Assembly (NCBI GenBank): GCA_030584025.1
Contig: CP129487.1
Coordinates: 1,550,001-1,614,000 of the forward strand
Length of the DNA: 64,000 bases
DNA from: Cyclobacteriaceae bacterium
GTDB taxonomy: Bacteria > Bacteroidota > Bacteroidia > Cytophagales > Cyclobacteriaceae
Reading direction: 5' to 3'
Position numbers and translations under genes: made by a program. Positions 25,725 through 34,775 of the stretch are shown here, in pieces (positions within the stretch are counted from its first letter, which is position 1; every line of letters starts with the position of its first letter). Below the pieces are notes generated by a model, which did no database searches, had not been told where the DNA came from, and worked only from the letters and a program-made list of their open reading frames with translations.

Positions 25725-26294
25725 TCATTTTTTAACAAGCTGCTCGGTAACGGTTAATGCAATCCGGTATAAACCAAGTTTTAAGTTTTTAAAATCGCTG
25801 CTATTCGTTTGAAGGGCTATGCACACGCGGTGTTCCGGGAAATAGATGAGCTCAGTAAGGAACCCCGGAAAAAATCCGCTGTGGCCATATGCCGTGCCCA
25901 TAGGGGTTTGCCTGATGATAACACCCAGCCCGTATTTTGAATTCGGTCCGAGTTTAGCAGGTACACCATCCAACATCAACGACATAGAGGGTGCACTAAG
26001 TACCTGACCGCTATACAATAATTTCCCCCAACGCACCAGGTCTTCGGTGGTTGAGTAAATACCACCACCCATAAAGGCAAGGGTTTTAGTTGCCCCAAGG
26101 CTATTGCTTAATGCTGTGGTTAGTTTGTTTTGTACCGCGCCAAGTTCAGCGGAAACAATTTCTTGCTCGGCTTTTTTATTAATCAGGTATTGCTGATAGG
26201 TAAGGCTTTGTGTAAGTAATAATGCCGCAATGAATACACCAATGGCTGCCAGCAAAGGCTTTTCCAGCGGATTAAAGAGAATTTTTTTTTCCAT
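25725..26294 (-). pseudogene. Serine hydrolase (beta-lactamase-like) remnant lacking its catalytic half
   Basis: A 189-aa protein. A signal anchor (LLAAIGVFIAALLLTQSLTY) is followed, from about residue 68, by the C-terminal third of a class C beta-lactamase/DD-peptidase: FMGGGIYSTTEDLVRWGKLL, KYGLGVII, then YGHSGFFPGF, which carries the HSG triad equivalent of KTG. The SxxK and YxN motifs and about 200 residues usually between signal and this part are missing. The frame is intact, so it may be an in-frame internal deletion or a domesticated fragment. It should be catalytically inactive. Neighbours on the same strand are the LolA/TPR gene and the DUF4407 gene, each about 130 bp away. Confidence 0.65.
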
Positions 26295-26427
26295 TGGCCA
26301 GCTTAAATAGTAGCAGAATTATTGCCTTCATAAGATAGCACAATGAAGCGAGATAATCCTAATTCAAAGTACGTGCGGTGGCGGAATGTTTGTGGCTTGA
26401 AGAGTCCCGACCATCAGGATGGGTTTG

Positions 26428-28224
26428 CTAGTTGCAGTTCTTCATAATGGCTTCCTTGGCTGGTTCATATTGCATGTCTTTGGCCGTGGACAGATCCAGG
26501 CAGCCATCCAGTTTGCGCGAGGTATGGATTTTGATCATGCCCCGTTTGTAAAATACACTGGCATCATTTGGATAAACCCGAATGGATTCGTTGTAATCGG
26601 CAATGGCTCCCTCGTAATCTTCAATCATCTCTTTTGCTGCAGCCCGGTTATCGTAATAAACAGCCTCGTTATTTTTAAGCTCTATAGCTTTCGTAAAATC
26701 CTTGATGGCACCTTTGTAATTTTCCTCGTGATACTTACACAACCCAATAAGATTATGAATGTCGCTGTTATCGGCTTCTAATTTCAGGTAACTGGCAAAT
26801 TGTTCTGTTGCCAACGCATATTCATGCAATTTGTACAAAGCCCTTCCATGGTTTTCGATGTACTGTGTGTTTTCAGGATTAAGTTTTACAGCAATGGCAA
26901 AGCTGTTGCGGGCGCTATCGTATTGCTCTAACCTGAATTCTGAAACGCCCTTATAATTGTACAATTCACCGCTTCGCAAATTGAGGGACAATGCTTTGTT
27001 GTATTCCAGCAGGGCATCCTCAAGCCGGTTTAACTGTGCCAGCGAAACACCTCGCTTGTAGTGCGCTTCTGCATCTTCCGGGTCAAGGGTCAGCGCTTTA
27101 TCAAAATCAGCGATCGCCTGTTCGTATTGGCTCATGTTCATGTTTGCTGTTCCTTTGTTTTTGTACGTTACTATACCTGGGCTAAGACTCAACGATTTGT
27201 CGTAGTCTTTAATGGCTCCAGTATTGTCGCCCAGGTAGTATTTAGCCAGTCCGCGATTATTATATGCGTTTGAATGATTGGGATCAATTTCAAGGGCTTT
27301 GGAAAAATCGGCAATGGCATCGTAGTATTCCTTTTGCTGTAGCCTTGTAAAACCACGCGAGTTATGCGCGCGAAAATTACCGGCATCTTCAGTGATTATT
27401 TTGGTATAGTAATGCACAGCACTGTCATACTGCTTTGTTTTAAAAAACCCATCGGCTATATCGAATAAGGAGTTTTGTTGATTTGTTTTGTTGGCTTTCA
27501 TTTCCAACACATGCTTTGGAACCTCAAAGAGAGTGTCTGGTAGTGGTAAATTGATTTCTATGTTTGAAAACCGGGCTTCGTAAGGCTGATCATCTCCTGA
27601 ATCCTTAATGTACAATGGAAAAACAAATTCCTGCTGAATTTTGTAATGACTGAAAATGCGTTCGCCCTTTTCGTCTATAATTTTATAGAGTAGGTTGTCT
27701 CTGGTGCCGATGTAATAACGGGATTTTACGCGTGGTTTTGTTTTAGTGAGTTCCAGTTCATAAGCTTCAATAGAATCTAGCCTTACTTTCCCCAGCAACT
27801 TCAACCGGTAGCCGAGTTCCTGGTACTGTAGAAGCGTTTTGTTGGCATAGTCAAAATTGTTGTCCTCGCCATTTTTATTACTTTCATCCTCGTCAACTGG
27901 TGTAACGCTATGTTTGTCCTCCAGGGCATTGTATTCCCATTTTATGGAGTCATTTGTCATTAGTATAAAGGTCAGGTTTTGAAACTGCATCTCCATGCGA
28001 AAGGTATTGGGAAGCCTGAAATACACGACCACCGGAAATGAAAGTTTTTCCATGCTCATGGTACCCTGCAACTTGGTTGATTGATAGATGCTGTCGTTTA
28101 GTGTTTGCTTAAGCGCAAGGCGATAATTATCTACAATTGACTTTTCTGTTTGTGAAAAACTGATTTCTGCGGAAAGAAAAATGACAAGGACAAAAGCAAT
28201 AGAATAATTAATGGGGGAAGTCAT
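26428..28224 (-). CDS. LolA-like domain fused to TPR repeats, secreted
   Basis: A 598-aa protein with a signal peptide (SIAFVLVIFLSAEISFSQ). Residues about 25-245 resemble outer-membrane lipoprotein-sorting (LolA/LolB-like) folds: LQGTMSMEKLSFPVVVYFRL, FRMEMQFQNLTFILM, LDSIEAYELELTK and FSNIEINLPLPDTLFEVP. From about residue 255 to the end are roughly ten tetratricopeptide repeats with canonical DAIADFSKALEIDPNHSNAY-like units. It should be periplasmic; the lipid-binding fold plus TPRs suggests an envelope adaptor that holds a lipid or lipoprotein and partner proteins. This is inference from folds only. Confidence 0.8.
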   Translation of the reverse strand: MTSPINYSIAFVLVIFLSAEISFSQTEKSIVDNYRLALKQTLNDSIYQSTKLQGTMSMEKLSFPVVVYFRLPNTFRMEMQFQNLTFILMTNDSIKWEYNALEDKHSVTPVDEDESNKNGEDNNFDYANKTLLQYQELGYRLKLLGKVRLDSIEAYELELTKTKPRVKSRYYIGTRDNLLYKIIDEKGERIFSHYKIQQEFVFPLYIKDSGDDQPYEARFSNIEINLPLPDTLFEVPKHVLEMKANKTNQQNSLFDIADGFFKTKQYDSAVHYYTKIITEDAGNFRAHNSRGFTRLQQKEYYDAIADFSKALEIDPNHSNAYNNRGLAKYYLGDNTGAIKDYDKSLSLSPGIVTYKNKGTANMNMSQYEQAIADFDKALTLDPEDAEAHYKRGVSLAQLNRLEDALLEYNKALSLNLRSGELYNYKGVSEFRLEQYDSARNSFAIAVKLNPENTQYIENHGRALYKLHEYALATEQFASYLKLEADNSDIHNLIGLCKYHEENYKGAIKDFTKAIELKNNEAVYYDNRAAAKEMIEDYEGAIADYNESIRVYPNDASVFYKRGMIKIHTSRKLDGCLDLSTAKDMQYEPAKEAIMKNCN

Positions 28225-28357
28225 AAAACTGGAGTAAATCTAATGGCCTAAAAATACGATATGAATGTTAGATTCACCAAAATTTCGTTTTACCAAATCA
28301 AAATCACATGATTTTTAGCGCATGATTTTGTATACTTGAAGGAACGTTGCCAACAAC

Positions 28358-28930
28358 ATGCAAAGTACTACTGTATCTGATGAACTCACACAATACTTAA
28401 TCCGAATTGGAGAAGGTGATGCGGAGGCTTCACGGTTAGCGTTTCCTTATATTTATACAGAGTTGCAACGGGTTGCGAGAAGCGTCCGTTTTCAGTTTCA
28501 TGGTGTTGATACATTAAACACCACAGCCATTATTCATGAGGCTTACCTGAAATTATCGAACACTGATAATCGCTGGCAAAGCAGTTCTCATTTTTATTGT
28601 GTGGCAGCCAAAGCCATGCGCCAGGTATTACTGAATGCCGCACGAGCTAAAAATTCAGACAAGCGTGGCGGAGAGGTGCAACATACTTCATTGGATGGAC
28701 TTCATGATCTCATCACACTCTCTCCCGAAACAAGTGAGAAGTTAATCGACTTTGAAGATCTCCTTCAGCAACTCGAACAACAGGATATACTATATGGCCG
28801 GATAGTGGAATGCCGCTTTTTTGCCGGTATGAGTATTGATGATACTGCCGAAGCGTTGCAGGTTTCTCCGGCAACCATAAAACGCAAATGGCAACTCGCC
28901 AGAAACTGGCTTTACATTCACCTTTCCTGA
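28358..28930 (+). CDS. ECF RNA polymerase sigma factor
   Basis: A 190-aa sigma-70 family factor of the group often found beside Ser/Thr kinases (TIGR02999-like). Region 2 includes LAFPYIYTELQRVARSVRF and the characteristic NTTAIIHEAYLKL. Region 4 has EQQDILYGRIVECRFFAGMS, DDTAEALQVSPATIKRKW and LARNWLYIHL, the promoter-recognition HTH. No anti-sigma factor gene is adjacent. Instead a receptor Ser/Thr kinase starts 14 bp downstream, so phosphorylation may be the switch, as proposed for kinase-linked ECF groups. Just upstream CATGATTTT is repeated at 28307 and 28321, 14 bp apart. Confidence 0.92.
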   Translation: MQSTTVSDELTQYLIRIGEGDAEASRLAFPYIYTELQRVARSVRFQFHGVDTLNTTAIIHEAYLKLSNTDNRWQSSSHFYCVAAKAMRQVLLNAARAKNSDKRGGEVQHTSLDGLHDLITLSPETSEKLIDFEDLLQQLEQQDILYGRIVECRFFAGMSIDDTAEALQVSPATIKRKWQLARNWLYIHLS

Positions 28931-28944
28931 TTCAACCATATTTT

Positions 28945-31383
28945 ATGAGGTACTCATTTGAACTGCTCGAAAAGCTTTATGCCGAATGTCTTGACAAATC
29001 GGAAGGGGAGCGCCTGATATTCATTGAGGAATCTTGTTCTGATAATCCGGAATTAAAACAAACCCTTATCCGGATGTTAAGCGTGGATGAAGGCGCTGAT
29101 GATTTTTTTGATCTTTTTCAGAAAACAATAGCGGGTTCAATGCTTGGCACAAGAAACCCAGAGTTAGAGTCAGGAAGCCAGGTAGGCAAGTACACCATTA
29201 AAAAGTTAATTGGCAGGGGCGGCATGAGCAACGTGTACCTGGCTGAGCGATCGGATGGAGAATTTGAGCAGTTGGTTGCCGTAAAGTGTTTGCCACATGG
29301 TCAGAAACATATCGCGCTGAATAAAGCGGAGCAGCAATTGCTTGCCAAGCTTCAGCATCCGGGTATTGCTACCTTGTACGATGCCGGTAAAACAACAGCG
29401 GGAATTTCTTATTTTGTTATGGAGTATATCGATGGCAAGCCCATCGATGATTATGTTGAACAACACGACCTGACAACCCGCGATCGGCTTGATTTATTTC
29501 TACAGGTTACCAAAGCTGTGTCGTATGCACATCGGCACCTTATTCTCCATCTTGACTTGAAGGCTTCAAATATTTTAGTCACAGAAACAGGTCAGGTTAA
29601 GTTGCTCGATTTTGGCATTGCCACAGCATTGCAAGAAGAAGTGCCTCAGGCAAATTTTTTTCTTGGAACGCCTCAAATTGCCGCGCCCGAGCAAATGTCC
29701 AATACACCGCTTACCTTGGCAACCGATGTGTATCAGCTGGGCATATTGTTGCACAAACTGTTAACTGGGAAATTTCCAGGTCAACCGGAAGAATCTGATC
29801 AGGGCATAACCCGGGCGGATTTATCTCACTGGGTTGATCAGGAACGAAGAGCGATAGACTCCATTCAATTTGAACTTCGGGCCATTATTAACCGATGCCT
29901 TGAGAAAAATTCATTGAACCGGTATGCCAATGTTGATGAATTGGCTGATGACATTGAGAATTTTAGGCATCACCGACCGGTAGCTGCGGTTAATGGTGGG
30001 CGAGGGTATAGGTTTAATCGTTTTATAAAAAGAAATCGTGTAGCTGCACTAAGTGCCATGCTGGTGTTTACATCATTAGTAGTTGGAACGATGGTCAGCT
30101 TATGGCAAGCCTATGAAGCGCGTGAACAGCGCGATCTCGCCATTCGGAACGAACAAGTATCTGCAGCAACCAAAAATTTTCTTATTGATTTATTCATGGC
30201 TGCGCATCCCAGTAAATCGAAAGGTGATACCCTCACGGTTTTTCAATTTCTTGATTTGGGTTACGAACGTTCTTCGACTTATGATGGATCGCCCGAAATA
30301 AAGCTCGATATGCTGACTACATTTGGTAAGCTTTACCGTTCGCTAGGCGATTATCAGAAATCAAGTGCTGTGTTGGACAGTGCATTTGATTTTGCCCGCG
30401 AAGCCGAATTGCCGGTTTCGGTTTCGTACATACAAGCCATAGAGCAGTTAGCACTTTACCAACGCGATGTGGGTAACTATGACTCAGCACAAACGCTGTT
30501 GAATCATGTGCTTCGCTTATATGATGAGATTCAGTATCCAAAGCAGGATAGTGTATACACCACTTCTTTAAAATACCTGGCTTTTGTAGTAAAACTAAAA
30601 GACGAACCGGACAGTGCCATTAGACTAATTGAGCAAGTAATAGCGTTGGAAGAAAGCATCTGGCCTGAAGCCAACAATCTTAAGTTGGCCGAGAGCTATT
30701 ACATACTTGGTACTATCTATAAAGATCAGAAGGAGTACGAAAAATCGATTGCGCAAATTTCCCAATCGCTAGCCATATGCCAATCGGTAATGGGTGAATA
30801 TTATCCGGGTACGCTGGCCAATTTCAATTTACTGGCCACGCTTCATAATCAAGCTGGTCAGCACGATCAGGCCTTGCAATATGCGTTACGAACACCAGCA
30901 ATTGCTGTAAAGCTTTTTGGTGAATGGCACAGTGAAACAGGCACCACTATGGCAAACCTCGGTAAATTGCTGTTAGATCTCGATCAATACGACAGTGCAT
31001 ACAAGTATCTATCAAGGGCTCATCAGATCAGAGAGAAGATTTTTTCTGGCAAAGCACATGTTCATACCATGATCTCTTTGAATAACCTGATTAATCTTTT
31101 CCATTTAACCGGACAAATTGATTCAGCGAGTTTATACCTGGAAAAGGGACTGATGATGAGTCGTTCTGAACGCATACAGGACCGCCAGCGGGTAGTCACC
31201 TATCGGTTAGCTGGTGAAATTTTTAAGAGTCGCGGCCAGTATGATTCAGCGTTACGGTACTACCAACGATCATTAACCTTGAGCCAGGATAATATGATAC
31301 AGGATGACGATCCGCGTCTGACCTACTTGCGTTCGAAAATACAGGAAACAGATTCCTTGCGTTCAACTGCGATTGCTCCATAA
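28945..31383 (+). CDS. Receptor Ser/Thr protein kinase with TPR sensor domain
   Basis: An 812-aa protein from the ATG at 28945; a start further upstream would overlap the sigma gene. The Hanks-type kinase (about 78-345) has glycine loop IGRGGMSNVYLAE, Lys114 in VAVKCLP, catalytic loop HLDLKASNIL with Asp204 (HRD is HLD here), DFG at 222-224, and APE in AAPEQMS. One TM helix is at about 366-388. The C-terminal part (about 400-800) is TPR-like and should lie outside the cytoplasm. The HRD Arg loss suggests activation-loop phosphorylation is not required. It probably works with the sigma factor encoded 14 bp upstream. Confidence 0.92.
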   Translation: MRYSFELLEKLYAECLDKSEGERLIFIEESCSDNPELKQTLIRMLSVDEGADDFFDLFQKTIAGSMLGTRNPELESGSQVGKYTIKKLIGRGGMSNVYLAERSDGEFEQLVAVKCLPHGQKHIALNKAEQQLLAKLQHPGIATLYDAGKTTAGISYFVMEYIDGKPIDDYVEQHDLTTRDRLDLFLQVTKAVSYAHRHLILHLDLKASNILVTETGQVKLLDFGIATALQEEVPQANFFLGTPQIAAPEQMSNTPLTLATDVYQLGILLHKLLTGKFPGQPEESDQGITRADLSHWVDQERRAIDSIQFELRAIINRCLEKNSLNRYANVDELADDIENFRHHRPVAAVNGGRGYRFNRFIKRNRVAALSAMLVFTSLVVGTMVSLWQAYEAREQRDLAIRNEQVSAATKNFLIDLFMAAHPSKSKGDTLTVFQFLDLGYERSSTYDGSPEIKLDMLTTFGKLYRSLGDYQKSSAVLDSAFDFAREAELPVSVSYIQAIEQLALYQRDVGNYDSAQTLLNHVLRLYDEIQYPKQDSVYTTSLKYLAFVVKLKDEPDSAIRLIEQVIALEESIWPEANNLKLAESYYILGTIYKDQKEYEKSIAQISQSLAICQSVMGEYYPGTLANFNLLATLHNQAGQHDQALQYALRTPAIAVKLFGEWHSETGTTMANLGKLLLDLDQYDSAYKYLSRAHQIREKIFSGKAHVHTMISLNNLINLFHLTGQIDSASLYLEKGLMMSRSERIQDRQRVVTYRLAGEIFKSRGQYDSALRYYQRSLTLSQDNMIQDDDPRLTYLRSKIQETDSLRSTAIAP

Positions 31384-31388
31384 AAATA

Positions 31389-31413
31389 GGCAGGCTGCAT
31401 TTTGCAGCCTGCC
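31389..31413. terminator. Strong hairpin between convergent genes
   Basis: A perfect 11-bp stem GGCAGGCTGCA / TGCAGCCTGCC with a 3-nt loop, 6 bp past the kinase stop. The T-rich tract (TATTTTTA) follows on the minus strand, so it best terminates the beta-helix lipoprotein transcript, which ends at 31505, but it can also stop the kinase transcript. Confidence 0.75.
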
Positions 31414-31504
31414 AACAGAAGAAAACTACTACCCACGCTATGATACTACGTTCGTGTATCTATCCGTGGCAAATGTATTTCTTCTGTACCTGAAACATAC
31501 TTAA

Positions 31505-32956
31505 TTAATTTTGCTGAATGTTGCCAGATGCATTGTTGCTGAAGGTATTCCCATTTTGTGTTAAGTTAATGGTGCCTGCAGCAGTCAATAGACCATACGT
31601 CTGACTGTTTGATATGGTACTATTGGTAAGGGTTAATTGTGATCCTGCACCTGAACCAAACATGTAAATGTTGGCGCCCCGACCGGATAGATTTCCACCA
31701 TACGATACAACACCCTGATTGATTTTATTCAGGTTTGAGGGTGACGCAATTTCAATGCCTTCCCATGATCCGGCTGATTGCGTAAGCGCACTAAATGTGA
31801 TTTTATTGGCTGCTGTACCGTCAGCGATTAAGGCACCCTCATCAGTTACCCATAATCGAAGTCCTGCATTGAATAGGGAAGTAGCGCCTGCTTCAAAGGT
31901 TACATTGCTTCTCAGTTCAGCGCTGCTATACCAATGATATGGAATAGTGAGTGCCGGAATGGTCCCTCCATTCTCAAAACGTACATTCGTATTTCCTGCT
32001 GCTGCTACTTCAATGGCTTGTGCTCCATTATTGGCGTAGGTTGAATTTTTATCTAGTGAAACAACTCCACCGGCACCTAACCGTATTGGAGCGGCATCAT
32101 TATTGCTAATCGTATTGCTGCTGAAATCTGGTATATAACCAGTATTCCCATCTATAAAGATACCATATCCAGCAGTTTGTGTGATGGATGTATTCTGGAT
32201 AATTGCGCGTGCGGATACATTGCTTTGGATACGAACTGCTGCTTTTTGTCCACCTATCTCTGAACTTCCGGCATGTAAAATATTTGCATGAATGAGTTTG
32301 TTGTTTACATTGTTGGAGGTAAATGAAATACCGCGCCAACTTCCTTTTACTTTATCCATTCCACGAAGTATAATTTTCTTTTCGGCTGTTCCTTCTGCAT
32401 TGAGGAACGAGGGGTTTCCATTAAGCCAAAAGAATACGTCTGCTCCAAATTCAATAACAACACCAGCACCCAATGTAATACCAGCTGTCGCTTGAATCGT
32501 GTTTGGTGCATAGTAATCGGGGATAGCCTCTTCTTCAAACAAATCTGGGTAAGTAGTGTTTGAAGTGATGGAATTGGGCAACACCCCACCGATATAGAGT
32601 TTCAAAATTGCTGAAACCGAAGCGCCTCTTGAATCTTCAACCTCAATCTCAATTCTGTAAAATCCGGCAATATTGGTAGTGAAGGTGGCGTTGGTGGCAC
32701 TTGTGTTGTTGAGTACAGGTGCTGAACCAGCAGGGGACTCAATAATGGTCCAGGTGATGTCAAGTGGGTCGCCATCAGGGTCGGTAGCCGTAATAGTAAT
32801 GTTGCTTGCCGTACCCGTACGACCGATAATATCGTCACCAATCTGTAAGGTAGGTGCGTTATTTTCCGGAGCCGGTTCATCGTCCTTACAGGCGTTGAAA
32901 GTGATGAGCGCAACCAGCATAATTGCACTAAAAAGATGTTTTGCATGTGTTTTCAT
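31505..32956 (-). CDS. PKD-domain, right-handed beta-helix lipoprotein
   Basis: A 483-aa lipoprotein. The signal peptide ends in LITFNAC, followed by KDDEP, an acidic stretch like the lipoprotein export signal that sends Bacteroidota lipoproteins to the cell surface. Residues about 35-130 are a PKD/Ig-like domain (DPDGDPLDITWTI, FTTNIAGFYRIEIEVED). The rest is rich in short beta-strand turns (ATAGITLGAGVVIEFGADV, NGGTIPALTIPYHW, NTISNNDAAPIRLG) typical of parallel beta-helix proteins, many of which bind or cut polysaccharides. No catalytic residue can be assigned. It is followed by a strong terminator. Confidence 0.85.
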   Translation of the reverse strand: MKTHAKHLFSAIMLVALITFNACKDDEPAPENNAPTLQIGDDIIGRTGTASNITITATDPDGDPLDITWTIIESPAGSAPVLNNTSATNATFTTNIAGFYRIEIEVEDSRGASVSAILKLYIGGVLPNSITSNTTYPDLFEEEAIPDYYAPNTIQATAGITLGAGVVIEFGADVFFWLNGNPSFLNAEGTAEKKIILRGMDKVKGSWRGISFTSNNVNNKLIHANILHAGSSEIGGQKAAVRIQSNVSARAIIQNTSITQTAGYGIFIDGNTGYIPDFSSNTISNNDAAPIRLGAGGVVSLDKNSTYANNGAQAIEVAAAGNTNVRFENGGTIPALTIPYHWYSSAELRSNVTFEAGATSLFNAGLRLWVTDEGALIADGTAANKITFSALTQSAGSWEGIEIASPSNLNKINQGVVSYGGNLSGRGANIYMFGSGAGSQLTLTNSTISNSQTYGLLTAAGTINLTQNGNTFSNNASGNIQQN

Positions 32957-33214
32957 AGGTTTTTTGGTTTTCTTCTACCGGTACACACACGGTTTTCAGG
33001 TAAACTGGCTCAATGAATGTGACTTTTTTTTGAAGGCTGTCTGGGTTATAGTGCCTTGCATTACCTCTTTAGCAATTGGTAATTTGAATTTCGAGCATTA
33101 GTTCACTGCCCGTTTTTTATTGGTTGTCGATAAACTATTTTTATCTTCGTATGGGATTAACTCCTATTCGATTGGCAAGTCAAAGGTATCTACAGCTTGG
33201 CTTTGTTAGTAGGT

Positions 33215-34303
33215 ATGACATTGACATTCAACAGTCTCACTTCTGATAAGGATTTTCTGGAACGAATTCTGGATTTTCTACCCTATCCGTTTATACTTTC
33301 TGAACTCAAAGCGGGCACATACAGGAATTTTTACCTCAACCGAAAGTTTTATCAAGAGATAGGGTATGGCCTGGAGGAAATTCCTACCATTGATGCATGG
33401 TTTCTTCATGCTTATCCAGACGAAAAGTATCGACAAGAAGTGATGAGCGGATGGTCGATCAAGCTTGCTGCGGCCCAGGAGGCGAGGGAAGATGCCGTCA
33501 TGATGAAGGTATTAATCCAGACAAAATTGAATGGTATGCGGTGGTATGAGGTTAAAGCCTCCATCATCGACAACATGCAGGTTGTGGCTTTTGTTAATAT
33601 CCATGAAGAAGTACTTCAGCAACAAGAACTGAAAAAGTTAAACGAGAATAAAAACCAGGTGCTTTCAGTTCTTACACACGATTTGCGTTCACCTATTCAA
33701 AGTCTTCAGGGTATTATGAAGCTAGCTTTTCGTGATGATCTTTCGCAGGCAGAATTTATTAAACTTCTTCGTGATTTGCATGAGCGAAGTCGAAACATAC
33801 TTGACCTGCTGGATACCACCTTACTCTGGGCTAAGTCAAATTTCAACACCATTCAGTTTAAGCGTATACAGGTAGATGTAAAGCAGATTGCTCAGCAAGT
33901 ACTTTTGGCATATGATAATTTCGTTCAAATTAAGCAACTGCATGTGGCGCTGAATGTAGCGGAGGACAAACCCATCTCAGATCCTGATGTTGTCAATATT
34001 GTTTTGAGGAACCTGATATCCAATGCCATCAAGTTTACCCCAATGGGCGGAAGAATTGAGATCAGAGGTGCTGAGCACAATGGTTTTTATGAGCTTGTTG
34101 TTCAGGACTCAGGTATTGGAATGGATCCGGAAGTTGTTAGAAAGGTGATGGCCGAAACCGGCATTAGTTCACGCGGAACATTAAACGAGCATGGCATTGG
34201 TATTGGCATTTCACTTTGTTTACAATTATTGTCTCGAATAAACGGAGTGTTATCCATAGCGAGCGAGCCTGGACAAGGTACGCGGGTGCAGATTTGTTTT
34301 TAG
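33215..34303 (+). CDS. Soluble PAS-like sensor histidine kinase
   Basis: A 362-aa kinase from the ATG at 33215; an upstream in-frame TTG is less likely. There is no membrane segment. Residues about 15-130 look like a PAS fold (FLERILDFLPYPFILSELKA, FYQEIGYGLEEIP, WYEVKASIIDNM). A short coiled linker leads to HisKA with H155 in LSVLTHDLRSPIQSL, then the ATPase domain with N box VLRNLISNAIKFT, G1 VQDSGIGMD and a G2-like segment HGIGIGISLCLQLL. It belongs to the cytoplasmic orphan kinases common in Cytophagales. No response regulator is adjacent. Confidence 0.9.
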   Translation: MTLTFNSLTSDKDFLERILDFLPYPFILSELKAGTYRNFYLNRKFYQEIGYGLEEIPTIDAWFLHAYPDEKYRQEVMSGWSIKLAAAQEAREDAVMMKVLIQTKLNGMRWYEVKASIIDNMQVVAFVNIHEEVLQQQELKKLNENKNQVLSVLTHDLRSPIQSLQGIMKLAFRDDLSQAEFIKLLRDLHERSRNILDLLDTTLLWAKSNFNTIQFKRIQVDVKQIAQQVLLAYDNFVQIKQLHVALNVAEDKPISDPDVVNIVLRNLISNAIKFTPMGGRIEIRGAEHNGFYELVVQDSGIGMDPEVVRKVMAETGISSRGTLNEHGIGIGISLCLQLLSRINGVLSIASEPGQGTRVQICF

Positions 34304-34323
34304 AGAATATCGCATTGTACCCT

Positions 34324-34704
34324 TTATCGTTTATTATCAGCTATAAAAAATAACACGAGCAATACCGCCAAAATAAGTACACTGTATTCAACACCACCAC
34401 TGCCATGGCCCACCACAAACCAACCGTTTGGCAAGTGAACCATAAGCAATCCTGAAGCAATAATCAATGCGTGGAAAATTATACAATAGCGTACTTTAAT
34501 TCCGAGTGCCAGTAAACCGCCACTGATAATTTCGCCTATGGTGATCGCCCAGGCAATGGGTACACCAATCAGTAAACCTTTACTGTTTAAATAGGTTCCA
34601 AAATCAGCTACCGATTCGTGGTAAAGGCGTGCAATGCCATGGGTAATAAAGATGATGCCCATGGTAACCCGAAGCACCACTAAAGAATATTGGAATCGGT
34701 TCAT
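34324..34704 (-). CDS. DoxX family membrane protein
   Basis: A 126-aa protein with four predicted helices: VVLRVTMGIIFITHGIARLY, IGVPIAWAITIGEIISGGLL, CIIFHALIIASGLLM and EYSVLILAVLLVLFFIAD. This is the DoxX pattern (R.xxGxxFxxHG, then GExxxGxxLxxG). DoxX proteins are membrane oxidoreductase-associated subunits in some archaea, but the bacterial family is largely uncharacterised. It is convergent with the histidine kinase and divergent from the TPR-AraC regulator. Confidence 0.85.
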   Translation of the reverse strand: MNRFQYSLVVLRVTMGIIFITHGIARLYHESVADFGTYLNSKGLLIGVPIAWAITIGEIISGGLLALGIKVRYCIIFHALIIASGLLMVHLPNGWFVVGHGSGGVEYSVLILAVLLVLFFIADNKR

Positions 34705-34720
34705 GCGTTCAATATTTCGA

Positions 34721-34728
34721 TACCTTTG
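34721..34728 (+). promoter_or_regulatory. -7 promoter element of the TPR-AraC regulator
   Basis: TACCTTTG matches TAnnTTTG exactly and lies 47 bp before the ATG at 34776. No clean TTG -33 element is visible. Confidence 0.45.
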
Positions 34729-34775
34729 ATATGCTGCTGGTTGCGAATTTAAGAACCAATCTCAGTAAAAAACGT

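Noticed and set aside
28888..28944. Longer N-terminus for the Ser/Thr kinase overlapping the sigma gene
   Set aside because: The extra 19 residues are coded by sigma region 4 out of phase, while ATG 28945 follows the sigma stop by 14 bp.
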